Source of the DNA: Streptomyces katrae
GTDB lineage: Bacteria; Actinomycetota; Actinomycetes; Streptomycetales; Streptomycetaceae
Assembly: GCF_002028425.1 (NCBI RefSeq)
Contig: NZ_CP020042.1
Span: forward strand, 4,315,560 to 4,379,559
Length of the DNA: 64,000 nucleotides
Direction of reading: 5' to 3'
Every line of letters starts with the position of its first letter. The first letter of the stretch is position 1. Under the pieces are notes generated by a model. The model was given only the letters and a program-made list of their open reading frames with translations. It made no database searches and was not told the DNA's origin. This document shows, one piece after another, positions 17,784 through 25,265 of the stretch. The position numbers and the translations under genes are program-made.

Positions 17784-18470
17784 ATGAGCAACCGTGCGCT
17801 CCTGGAGGTGATCGCCCTCGACGCGGAGGACGCGGTCGCCGCCCAGGCGGGTGGGGCGGACCGACTCGAACTGGTCACCGACATGGCCGCCGACGGGCTC
17901 ACCCCGTCGCGCGAGACCTTCGCGGCGATCCGCTCCTCGGTCGACATCCCGCTGCGCGTGATGCTCCGTCTGACGGACGGGTTCGCGGCGGGTGACGTCG
18001 CCGGGCTGGCCAGGGCGGCGCGGGAGTTGCGGGCGGAGGGGGCGGAGGAGTTCGTCCTCGGGTTCCTGCACCCGGACGGCAGCCCCGACCTGGCGGCCGT
18101 CGAGGAGGTCCTGGCGGAGATCGACGGCTGCCGCTGGACCTTCCACCGCGCGATCGACCGCGCGGCGGACCGGGACGGGCTGCGCAAGGCGCTGGCCGAC
18201 CTGCCGGGGCTGGACACGTACCTGACGGCCGGCTCGGCGGCCGGGGTCCCCGAGGGGCTGCCGGTCCTCCTGGCGGAGGCCGCGCGGCGGGGCGAGCCGG
18301 GGTACGGGGCGCGGCTGCTGGTGGGCGGCGGGCTGACGCTGGCGCACGTGCCGGTGCTGAGGGAGGCGGGCATCGACGGCTTCCACATCGGCGGCGCGGC
18401 CCGTCCCTCCGGGTGGGACCGGCCGGTCTCCGCGGCGGCCGTCGCGCAGTGGCGGGCCGCCCTGGGGTAG
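17784..18470 (+). CDS. cutC: CutC family protein
   Basis: A 228-residue TIM barrel of the CutC family, named for copper homeostasis in E. coli although its true reaction is unsettled. Family motifs are LEVIALDAEDAVAAQAGGAD, RLELVTDMAADGLTPS, RVMLR, FHRAID and LTAGSAAGVPEG. AAGGATGGG precedes ATG 17784. It is monocistronic and convergent with the HelD-like gene. Confidence 0.93.
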   Translation: MSNRALLEVIALDAEDAVAAQAGGADRLELVTDMAADGLTPSRETFAAIRSSVDIPLRVMLRLTDGFAAGDVAGLARAARELRAEGAEEFVLGFLHPDGSPDLAAVEEVLAEIDGCRWTFHRAIDRAADRDGLRKALADLPGLDTYLTAGSAAGVPEGLPVLLAEAARRGEPGYGARLLVGGGLTLAHVPVLREAGIDGFHIGGAARPSGWDRPVSAAAVAQWRAALG

Positions 18471-18568
18471 CGGCTGCGGGGGGCCCGCTGCGCGGTGCCG
18501 CTCCCCGCCCCGCCCTTCCCCGTTCCCCGGACTCCGCCCGGACCCCCCGGTGCGCTGCGCGCCCGCTC

Positions 18569-18624
18569 CAGCGGCATTGCGCGGCCCCGCCCGGGACAGC
18601 GGCATTGCGCGTCCCCGCCCGGGG
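18569..18624. repeat. 28-bp direct repeat, two copies
   Basis: CAGCGGCATTGCGCG followed by a CCCCGCCCGGG stretch, at 18569-18596 and again at 18597-18624 with one or two changes. It lies in the 215-bp gap between the convergent cutC and HelD-like genes, which holds no gene. Confidence 0.6.
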
Positions 18625-18685
18625 CCCTTCCCGGCGGTGGCCGGAGGAGTCGAGGCGCGGGGTGAGGGGGCCGGCCCCGGCCCGG

Positions 18686-20797
18686 CTACGCCAGGGCCGC
18701 CGGCAGGGGGGCCGTGTGGAGGGTTGTGAGGGCTGAGACGGCTCGGGTGAGGCAGACGTACAGGCGGCGCAGGCCCGTTCGTTCGTCCGGTTCGCCGTCC
18801 ACGATTGCCGCCGGCTCGTCCAGGACGACGTAGTCGTACTCCAGGCCCTTCGCGAGCGACGCCGGGACGAGCGTCAGGCGCGACTGGGCCGTCGTCTCCT
18901 CGCCCGGCGCCAGGTACGGCATCCCCGCCGCCAGCAGCGCCTCCCCCAGCAGCGGGATCCGTGCGTCGGCCGCGATCAGCCCGACCGACCCCTCGTGGGC
19001 GAGGAAGGCGCGGCACGCGGCGATCACGTCACCCGTCAGGTCCTCCGAGGCGGACACCGTCAGCGACCCCGGGGTCTCGCGCACCGACGAGACCTCAGCC
19101 AGCCCCGGCGCGATCGACGGCAGCAGCCGCGACGCGTACGCGATCACCTCGCGCGGCACGCGGAAGCCCGCCGTCAGCTCCTCCAGCACCGCCCCCGGCT
19201 TCCCCAGGTGCGCCAGCGCCTCGGTCCAACTGCGCGTGGCCCACGGGGTCGTGCCCTGCGCGAGGTCGCCCAGTACCGTCGCCGAGCCCGTCGTGCAGCG
19301 CCGCCCCACCGCCCGGTACTGCATCGGGGACAGGTCCTGCGCCTCGTCGAGGACGACGTGCCCGAGCGAGTGCGTCCGCTCCACCAGGTCGGCGGCCTCG
19401 TCGACGAGGACCAGGTCGGCCGCCGACCACTTCGCCGACTTCACGCTCCGGAACGGCTTCGGCCACAGCAGCAGTTTCTGCTCCTCGTCCGTGAGGACGC
19501 CCTCGGCGTGCTCCGCCAGGAACTCCGGGTCGGACAGGAGGCGCAGGACCAGCTTCGCCGGTTCGACCGCCGGCCAGATCGCCTTGACCGCCGCCTTCAC
19601 CGCCGCGTTGCGGGCCACCGCGTCCTGCACCCGGTCGTCCGGGGCCTCGCCCGCCTGCTCCATGCGGACGAGGACGGCGTGCGCGATCCGCTGCGGCAGC
19701 GCGTCGCGGGCCGCGCCGTAGCGGATGTCACGGTTCTGGAGCTCGGTGACGATCTCCTCCAGCTCGTACGCCGGCACCCGCCAGCGGCGCGAACCGCGGA
19801 CCACCATCAGCGGTTCGGCGGGCAGGGTGACGTGCGCGCGGACCGCGCGGCGCAGCACTTCCGCCATCCGGGCGTCGCCCTTGACCACGGCGGTCTCGGC
19901 GGCGTCCGTGCCGCGCACCTCCAGGCCGGGGCGGGCGACGAGGTCGTCCACCGTGGCCTGCTGGACCTCCAGCTCGCCCAGGGCCGGCAGGACCTGCTCG
20001 ATGTAGTGCAGGAAGGAACGGTTCGGCCCGATGACGAGCGTGCCGGTGCGGGCCAGCCGCTCGCGGTGCGCGTACAGCAGGTACGCGACACGGTGCAGGC
20101 CGACGGCCGTCTTCCCGGTGCCGGGGCCGCCCTGGACGCAGACCGAGCCGGACAGGCCGGAGCGGACGATCTCGTCCTGCTCGGGCTGGATCGTCGCGAC
20201 GATGTCGCGCATCGGGCCGACGCGGGGGCGCTCGATCTCCTGCTGGAGCAGCCTGCTGGTGGTGGCGGCCTCGGCCGGGTCGGAGAGGTGTTCGTCCTCG
20301 TAGGCGGTGAGGTCGCCGGCGGTGTAACCGAAGCGGCGGCGCAGGGCGATGTCCTGCGGGTCGGCCTTGGAGGCGCGGTAGAAGGGCTGGGAGACGGGCG
20401 CGCGCCAGTCGATGACCATGGGGTCGCCGTCGGCGTCGTGGACGTGGCGGCGGCCGATGTAGAACTGCTCGCCCGCCGCGCCCTCGGCGAGGTCGGCGCC
20501 CGGGGCGTGGAGGTAGTCGAGGCGGCCGAAGAACAGCGGGGTGTGCGCGAGGTCGGCGAGGGCCTTGATGCGCTCGTCGATCTGGGCCTGGAGGACGACG
20601 GCGTTGACCCAGTTCGCGGTGACGTCGCGGATGTCGAGGGCCTCGACGTCCTCGCGCATCGCGCGCAGGGCGGCCCGGGACGCGGCCAGGTGCGCCCGCT
20701 CGCGGCCGAGGAGGGCGGCGGTGTCGGCGCCGCCGGCGGTTTCGGCGGGGGCGGGCGCTGCGGCGTCGGGCGTGGTGTCGGGGGCGTGCGCGGGCAC
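18686..20797 (-). CDS. HelD/HelR-like UvrD-superfamily ATPase
   Basis: A 703-residue protein with a coiled N-terminal arm (residues about 30-90), a split helicase core and no sign of nuclease domains. Walker A is GGPGTGKT with K229; Walker B is VVLDEAQDLSP; further motifs are GDLAQGT, LTAGFRVPREV, LAKGLEYDYVVLDEP and YVCLTRA. This is the plan of HelD proteins, which bind RNA polymerase and release it from nucleic acid, and of Streptomyces HelR, which displaces rifamycins. Sequence alone does not separate the two. GTG 20797 has GGAGGC six bases upstream. Its promoter region contains an 8-bp-arm hairpin and three 13-bp tandem repeats. It lies beside an exporter and an acetyltransferase, in keeping with a resistance role. 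Confidence 0.87.
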   Translation of the reverse strand: MPAHAPDTTPDAAAPAPAETAGGADTAALLGRERAHLAASRAALRAMREDVEALDIRDVTANWVNAVVLQAQIDERIKALADLAHTPLFFGRLDYLHAPGADLAEGAAGEQFYIGRRHVHDADGDPMVIDWRAPVSQPFYRASKADPQDIALRRRFGYTAGDLTAYEDEHLSDPAEAATTSRLLQQEIERPRVGPMRDIVATIQPEQDEIVRSGLSGSVCVQGGPGTGKTAVGLHRVAYLLYAHRERLARTGTLVIGPNRSFLHYIEQVLPALGELEVQQATVDDLVARPGLEVRGTDAAETAVVKGDARMAEVLRRAVRAHVTLPAEPLMVVRGSRRWRVPAYELEEIVTELQNRDIRYGAARDALPQRIAHAVLVRMEQAGEAPDDRVQDAVARNAAVKAAVKAIWPAVEPAKLVLRLLSDPEFLAEHAEGVLTDEEQKLLLWPKPFRSVKSAKWSAADLVLVDEAADLVERTHSLGHVVLDEAQDLSPMQYRAVGRRCTTGSATVLGDLAQGTTPWATRSWTEALAHLGKPGAVLEELTAGFRVPREVIAYASRLLPSIAPGLAEVSSVRETPGSLTVSASEDLTGDVIAACRAFLAHEGSVGLIAADARIPLLGEALLAAGMPYLAPGEETTAQSRLTLVPASLAKGLEYDYVVLDEPAAIVDGEPDERTGLRRLYVCLTRAVSALTTLHTAPLPAALA

Positions 20798-20833
20798 GGA
20801 ACTGCCTCCAGCGGGACGGGTGCGGAACAGAAA

Positions 20834-20856
20834 CCCACCGGTTTCCGGCCGGTGGG
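20834..20856 (-). promoter_or_regulatory. Inverted repeat in the leader of the HelD-like gene
   Basis: CCCACCGG (20834-20841) and CCGGTGGG (20849-20856) with a seven-base loop, about 40 bp before the start codon. It could be an operator or a leader hairpin. Confidence 0.4.
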
Positions 20857-20924
20857 CGGCTCTCCCCGGTACGGCGGCGGGAGGCGGCAAGAGCGGAGAT
20901 TCTAGTCAGCGGGCGCGGGCGGGA

Positions 20925-20963
20925 GCGAATGGATTTCGCGAACGGATTTCGTGAATGGATTTA
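20925..20963. repeat. Three tandem 13-bp repeats before the HelD-like gene
   Basis: GCGAATGGATTTC, GCGAACGGATTTC and GTGAATGGATTTA follow one another exactly at 13-bp spacing. They are AT-rich compared with the area and lie 130-165 bp before the gene, so they may be a multi-copy protein binding site. Confidence 0.55.
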
Positions 20964-21072
20964 CGGCACGGAGGTCCCGGGGTGTCCCGCACCCCCCCAC
21001 CCACCGCGCAGTCCTCTTCGCACGCCGCTCCGCCGCCGCGTCCGGCGGCTGATCGCGGGACCCGGGCCGAGG

Positions 21073-21639
21073 TCACAGCAACCGGTCGACCAGCCCGTCG
21101 ATGTAGTCGGGGGTGAGCGGCACCATGCCGAACAGGACGCGGATGTACATCGGGGCCAGGATGTGGTCCAGGACGTCGAGCGCGTCGGGTGCGTCCTCGC
21201 CGCGGTCGCGGGCGCGATCGAGCATGGCCTGCAGCTGGCGGGTGCGTTCGGCGCGGAGTTCGGCACCGGCCTGCAGGCCCTGCTGACCGCTGCTCGACAG
21301 GGCGACGGCCAGGTGCAGCACCGCCGGACCGTCGGATCCGGTGATCTCGCGCGCCACTTGGGCCGCGTAAGTGCGCAGGTCGCCGGCGAGGCTCCCGGTG
21401 TCGGGCATCGGCGACTGCGCGTTGAGGCGGGTGAGCGCCACGTCGGTGAGCAGGGTCTCCAGGTTGCCCCACCGGCGGTAGATGCTGCTGTCGGCCACGC
21501 CTGCGCGGGCCGCGACCTCGCCGACGGTGAAGTTGCCGTAGCCGCGCGCGCTGATCAGTTCGGTGACGGCCTGGTGTACCTGTGCGCCGACGCGGGCGCT
21601 GCGCCCGCCGGGCCGCCGGGCTCGCTGTTGATCGTCCAT
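21073..21639 (-). CDS. TetR-family repressor
   Basis: A 188-residue TetR regulator. The helix-turn-helix is FTVGEVAARAGVADSSIYRR, residues about 37-56, and the rest is a helical ligand-binding domain. It is divergent from the DHA2 exporter with a 111-bp promoter region that contains two matching operators, so it very probably represses both the exporter operon and itself until an antibiotic or related ligand binds. The minus-strand reading continues beyond 21639 but ATG 21639 begins the conserved part. Confidence 0.93.
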   Translation of the reverse strand: MDDQQRARRPGGRSARVGAQVHQAVTELISARGYGNFTVGEVAARAGVADSSIYRRWGNLETLLTDVALTRLNAQSPMPDTGSLAGDLRTYAAQVAREITGSDGPAVLHLAVALSSSGQQGLQAGAELRAERTRQLQAMLDRARDRGEDAPDALDVLDHILAPMYIRVLFGMVPLTPDYIDGLVDRLL

Positions 21640-21650
21640 GCTCCCACCTT

Positions 21651-21671
21651 AACGCAGTTACCACTTGCGTT
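21651..21671. promoter_or_regulatory. TetR operator 1
   Basis: AACGCA, nine bases, TGCGTT. It lies 12 bp before the repressor start and has the same half-sites and spacing as operator 2. Confidence 0.7.
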
Positions 21672-21698
21672 TGTGTGGCGATCTCTCCTACAGTCACC

Positions 21699-21721
21699 TA
21701 ACGCAGTCAGGGACTGCGTTA
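21699..21721. promoter_or_regulatory. TetR operator 2
   Basis: TAACGCAGTC-AGG-GACTGCGTTA, a perfect inverted repeat with ten-base arms, 29 bp before the exporter start. Confidence 0.82.
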
Positions 21722-21750
21722 GAGCGCAATCGACGATCGAGGGGGATCCC

Positions 21751-23220
21751 ATGGCGGCACCGCATGTGACCGTAGGCAGTCGATCGAACCGGGCCGTGCT
21801 GCTCACGGTGACCTGCCTGGGCCAGTTCATGGTCCTGCTCGACAACACGATCGTCGGGGCGGCACTGCCCGATATGCAGCACCGGCTGCACACTCAACTG
21901 ACCGGACTGCAATGGATCGTCGACGCGTACGTACTGCTGGTCGCCATGCTGCTGCTGTCCGGCGGTGTCTTCGCCGACCGGTTCGGCCGCAAGCGGGTGT
22001 ACCTGAGCGGCGTGGCGGTGTTCACCGCCGCGTCGCTGGTGTGCAGCCTCGCGCCCTCGCTCGGCTGGCTGGTCGCCGGCCGGGTGCTGCAGGGCATCGG
22101 GGCCGCGGCGCTGAGCCCCGCCTCGCTCGCCCTGCTCGCCGCCGCGCATCCCGTGCCGCAGGAACGGGTGAAGGCGATCGGGCTGTGGGCCGGATTCAGC
22201 GGAATCGGCCTGGCCGCAGGCCCCGTGGCCGGCGGCGTGCTGACGGACGCCTTCGGCTGGCCCGCCATCTTCCTGGTGAACCTGCCGATCGGCGTGGTCC
22301 TTCTGCTGGTCGGTCTGCGCACCCTTGAAGAGGCCCGCAATCCGGGCGCCCCCGCGATCGACGTCCCGGGGACGGTGCTGTCCGTTCTGGGGGTGGGGGT
22401 GCTGACCTACGCACTGATCGAGGGTGGTGCCCGCGGCTGGACGTCGCCGGTGATCCTGGGCGGCTTCGCCGCCGCGGTGGTCCTGCTCGCCGCCTTCGTC
22501 GCCGTCGAAGCGCGTCGCTCCGCCCCGATGCTGCCGCTGCGGCTGTTCCGGCAGCGCCTGTTCACCGTGTCCAACACCGCCATGGTCGTGGTGGGGTTCG
22601 CGCTCATGGGTTCGTCGTTCTTCTTCTCCCAGTTCTTCGTGTACGTCCAGGGCAGCTCGATCCTGCGCGCCGGCCTGCAGACCCTGCCGGTATCCCTCGC
22701 CATGGTGATCGTCAGCCCGTACGCGGGCCGGCTCGCCGCCCGGTACGGCTTCCGCATCGTGGTCACCGGCGGCCTGGTCCTGGCCGGCCTGGGACTGCTG
22801 GCGCTCGGTACGGTGCACGCCGACACCGGCTACGGGAACGTGTGGTGGCGGCTGGGAGCCGTCGGCGCCGGCTTCGCCCTGACCATGTCCCCACTGACGG
22901 GAGCGGCCATCCAAGCGGTCAGCCCGCAGGAGGGCGGCCTCGCCTCAGGCATCAGCAGCACCACCCGGCAGATCGGCGCGGTGCTCGGCGTGGCGGTACT
23001 CGGAGCCGTCGTCCGCACCCGGCAGTCCGGCGGCGCCTCCTTCGAGACCGGCCTCAACAGCGCCTTCGTCGCGGCCGGCGCCGTCACACTGGCCACCGCC
23101 GTGTTCACCGGGCTGTGGTCGGCGAGGTCCAGGGCCGCGGAAGGCTCCGTGGCGACGGGGCGTTCCACCGAGCCAGAAGCGGTCAGCCCCTCGAACGTGG
23201 GATCCGCGCACAGCAGTTGA
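21751..23220 (+). CDS. DHA2-family (14-helix) MFS drug exporter
   Basis: A 489-residue proton-coupled multidrug exporter with 14 predicted membrane helices. [18 protein letters not shown] is the DHA2 motif D1 (LDxTIVNVALP type), [11 protein letters not shown] is motif A, and [12 protein letters not shown] is the antiporter motif C. GAGGGGGA precedes ATG 21751. It is controlled by the divergent TetR gene and followed 98 bp later by the acetyltransferase, forming an export-plus-inactivation unit. The drug is unknown, though the neighbour suggests a streptogramin. Confidence 0.93.
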   Translation: MAAPHVTVGSRSNRAVLLTVTCLGQFMVLLDNTIVGAALPDMQHRLHTQLTGLQWIVDAYVLLVAMLLLSGGVFADRFGRKRVYLSGVAVFTAASLVCSLAPSLGWLVAGRVLQGIGAAALSPASLALLAAAHPVPQERVKAIGLWAGFSGIGLAAGPVAGGVLTDAFGWPAIFLVNLPIGVVLLLVGLRTLEEARNPGAPAIDVPGTVLSVLGVGVLTYALIEGGARGWTSPVILGGFAAAVVLLAAFVAVEARRSAPMLPLRLFRQRLFTVSNTAMVVVGFALMGSSFFFSQFFVYVQGSSILRAGLQTLPVSLAMVIVSPYAGRLAARYGFRIVVTGGLVLAGLGLLALGTVHADTGYGNVWWRLGAVGAGFALTMSPLTGAAIQAVSPQEGGLASGISSTTRQIGAVLGVAVLGAVVRTRQSGGASFETGLNSAFVAAGAVTLATAVFTGLWSARSRAAEGSVATGRSTEPEAVSPSNVGSAHSS

Positions 23221-23254
23221 CGACAACAAACGCCGGCACACACCAGGATGACGG

Positions 23255-23302
23255 CCCAGGTCCACCACGTCCCAGGTCCACCACGCCCCAGGTCCACCAG
23301 AG
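23255..23302. repeat. Three tandem 16-bp repeats in the exporter-acetyltransferase gap
   Basis: CCCAGGTCCACCACGT, CCCAGGTCCACCACGC and CCCAGGTCCACCAGAG at 23255, 23271 and 23287. The last ends 16 bp before the acetyltransferase start. Confidence 0.75.
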
Positions 23303-23318
23303 AGGAACCGCCTCCACC

Positions 23319-23972
23319 ATGCCGCCCGTTCCCGCCGACCCCACCGTGCTCCACCCGATGCCCGGGCATCCGCGCGTGGTTCTGCTCAAGCCCCTGGTGA
23401 AGTCCCCGCTGATCGAGGTCGGTGACTTCTCCTACTACGACGATCCGGACGACCCGACCGCGTTCGAGACGCGCAACGTCCTCTACCACTACGGTCCCGA
23501 GCGGCTCGTCATCGGCAAGTACTGCGCGCTGGGCACGGGCACCCGGTTCATCATGAACGGCGCCAACCACCGCATGGACGGCCCCTCCACCTTTCCGTTC
23601 CCCACCATGGGGGGCTCCTGGGCGGAGCACTTCGACCTCATCACCGGCCTGCCCGGCCGGGGCGACACGGTCGTCGGCAACGACGTCTGGTTCGGCCACG
23701 GCGCCACGGTCATGCCCGGTGTCCGCATCGGCCACGGCGCGATCATCGCCGCCGGAGCCGTGGTCACCGGCGACGTCCCCGACTACGGCATCGTCGGCGG
23801 CAACCCGGCCCGGCTCATCCGCACCCGCTACGACGCCGCGGACGTCGTCCGGCTCCTCGCCGTGGCCTGGTGGGACTGGCCCCTGTCGCACATCACCCGG
23901 CACGTGCGGACGATCATGTCGGGGACCGTCGCCGACCTGGAGGAGGCCGCCGCGCAGACCGGCCGTCCCTGA
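23319..23972 (+). CDS. Vat/CatB-type O-acetyltransferase (streptogramin A resistance family)
   Basis: A 217-residue left-handed beta-helix acetyltransferase. [27 protein letters not shown] and [11 protein letters not shown] are the family's signature blocks, and the catalytic base is H84 in NGANHRMDG. The match to Vat(A)/Vat(D), which acetylate virginiamycin M, is much closer than to general maltose-type acetyltransferases. Xenobiotic CatB chloramphenicol acetyltransferases share the fold and are the alternative. GAGAGGAACC precedes ATG 23319. Position behind the TetR-regulated exporter supports resistance. Confidence 0.9.
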   Translation: MPPVPADPTVLHPMPGHPRVVLLKPLVKSPLIEVGDFSYYDDPDDPTAFETRNVLYHYGPERLVIGKYCALGTGTRFIMNGANHRMDGPSTFPFPTMGGSWAEHFDLITGLPGRGDTVVGNDVWFGHGATVMPGVRIGHGAIIAAGAVVTGDVPDYGIVGGNPARLIRTRYDAADVVRLLAVAWWDWPLSHITRHVRTIMSGTVADLEEAAAQTGRP

Positions 23973-24125
23973 CGCCGCGCCCCCGTCGACCTGCTCGTGG
24001 AACGGGCGTCAGACCTTCGGCAGAGCCACTAGGGGAAGCCATGGGACGTGAGGAGGAGGCCGGGGCCGGTGAGGTTGGCTCTCCAGACCGATGTGCGGGA
24101 CCGGCGGAAAACGCACCATGGATCC

Positions 24126-24311
24126 ATGAGCACCGCAACCTTCACCCCGATCCAGGGCGGCCGCCCTAGCGGCGCCACCGCCACCGCCTCCCAGCACTCC
24201 CCCCACCGCGTCGGCGGCGTCCTGCGCGCCGTGAAGGTCTTCGCGGCGGCCGCCATGAGCGTCGCCGTCCTCGGCGAGTACTCCGAGGACGCGGGCGTCG
24301 TACGCCGCTGA
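24126..24311 (+). CDS. Small conserved Streptomyces protein
   Basis: A 61-residue basic protein with a Gly/Ser/Thr-rich first half and one weakly hydrophobic stretch (LRAVKVFAAAAMSVAVLG), ending GEYSEDAGVVRR. I have the impression of near-identical short proteins in other Streptomyces, without a function. ATG 24126 overlaps the stop of a four-codon reading frame that begins at ATG 24118 inside the palindrome ATGGATCCAT. Confidence 0.65.
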   Translation: MSTATFTPIQGGRPSGATATASQHSPHRVGGVLRAVKVFAAAAMSVAVLGEYSEDAGVVRR

Positions 24312-24413
24312 GCAGACTGCCGGCCACGCCGACGGCCACCCCGCTGACCTGCGGCCCCGGCGCGTGGCCTGATCCCGGCGGGGGGTCCGTGCTGATCCAC
24401 TAGGGTCTCGCGC

Positions 24414-25265
24414 GTGACCCGCAGCCCCGATCCCGACCGCTCGCCGTCGCCCCTCGCCGGCGTGCTGGTCACCGGGGCGCTGCTCGCCCTCGGCGTCCTG
24501 GGCGTCGCCCTGCGCGTCCCGGCCGCCGACGCCCTCCTCAGCGGGTTCTCCGCCGCCGACTGGCATCCGCCCGCCGGCTATCCGCCCTTCGCCGCGATCC
24601 TGTTCACGCCCGCCGCCTGGCTGCCGGCCGGCGTGCTGAAGGCCGTCCTCGTCCTCGGCAACGGCGGCCTGCTCGCCCTGCTGGTCCTGCTCTCCTGCCG
24701 GCTCGCGGGAGCACGGGCCCGGCCGGGCCCCGTCCTGGCCGCCACCATCGCCGGGCTGTGGCTGGAGCCGCTGTTCCAGAGCCCGCTGCCCGGACAGATC
24801 AACCTGGCCCTGGCCTGCCTGGCCCTGTGGGACCTGGGTCGGCCGCGCGCCGCCCTCGGCAAGGGCTTCGCGCTGGGCACCGCCGCCGGGATCACCCTGA
24901 CCCCGGCGGTGTTCGTCCCGTACCTGCTGCTCACCGGGCGGGCCCGGGCCGGCCTGACCGCCCTGGCCGGCCTCGCCGGCACCGCCCTGCTCGGCGCGCT
25001 GGTCCTCCCGGAGGCCTCCGCCGACTTCTGGGCCCACCACCCGCCGACGGCCGACGGGGCCCCGCTGCTGCACTGGCGGCACCTGTGGGTGTGGGCCGTT
25101 CCGCCGCTCACCGCCCTCGCGGCCGGGACGGCGACCGCCCTGCGGCGCCACCGCCACCGCGCGGCGGCGGCCCGGATCCCCGCCCCGAGGTCACCCCTGG
25201 GGCGGGAGGCCGCAGCGGACACCGCCCGGGTCAGTCGCCCGCGAGCAGCTCGTCGGCGTCCATGA
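24414..25265 (+). CDS. GT87/DUF2029-like membrane protein, shortened
   Basis: A 283-residue membrane protein whose centre matches the GT87 mannosyltransferase family: DWHPPAGYPPFAAILFTPAA, LVLLSCRL and GITLTPAVFVPYLLLTGR. Such proteins use polyprenol-phosphate mannose and are usually over 400 residues. The N-terminal catalytic region before YPPF and the NQSL-type region after YLLLTGR are missing here, and the C-terminus turns into a basic tail that runs 35 bp into the convergent XPB helicase gene. It is probably a remnant. TAGGGT (24401-24406) seven bases before GTG 24414 suggests leaderless transcription. Confidence 0.62.
   Translation: MTRSPDPDRSPSPLAGVLVTGALLALGVLGVALRVPAADALLSGFSAADWHPPAGYPPFAAILFTPAAWLPAGVLKAVLVLGNGGLLALLVLLSCRLAGARARPGPVLAATIAGLWLEPLFQSPLPGQINLALACLALWDLGRPRAALGKGFALGTAAGITLTPAVFVPYLLLTGRARAGLTALAGLAGTALLGALVLPEASADFWAHHPPTADGAPLLHWRHLWVWAVPPLTALAAGTATALRRHRHRAAAARIPAPRSPLGREAAADTARVSRPRAARRRP

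Noticed and set aside
18471..18685. Possible insertion-element remnant suggested by the direct repeats
   Set aside because: There are no inverted ends, no transposase fragment and no target duplication.
20798..21072. Rifamycin-associated element before the HelD-like gene
   Set aside because: I could not recall its exact sequence with enough certainty and saw no strong long palindrome beyond the 8-bp-arm hairpin, so I do not claim it.
24118..24129. Four-codon leader reading frame (ATG-GAT-CCA-TGA) overlapping the small gene at 24126
   Set aside because: It may be chance within a BamHI-like palindrome, and no attenuator structure was seen.
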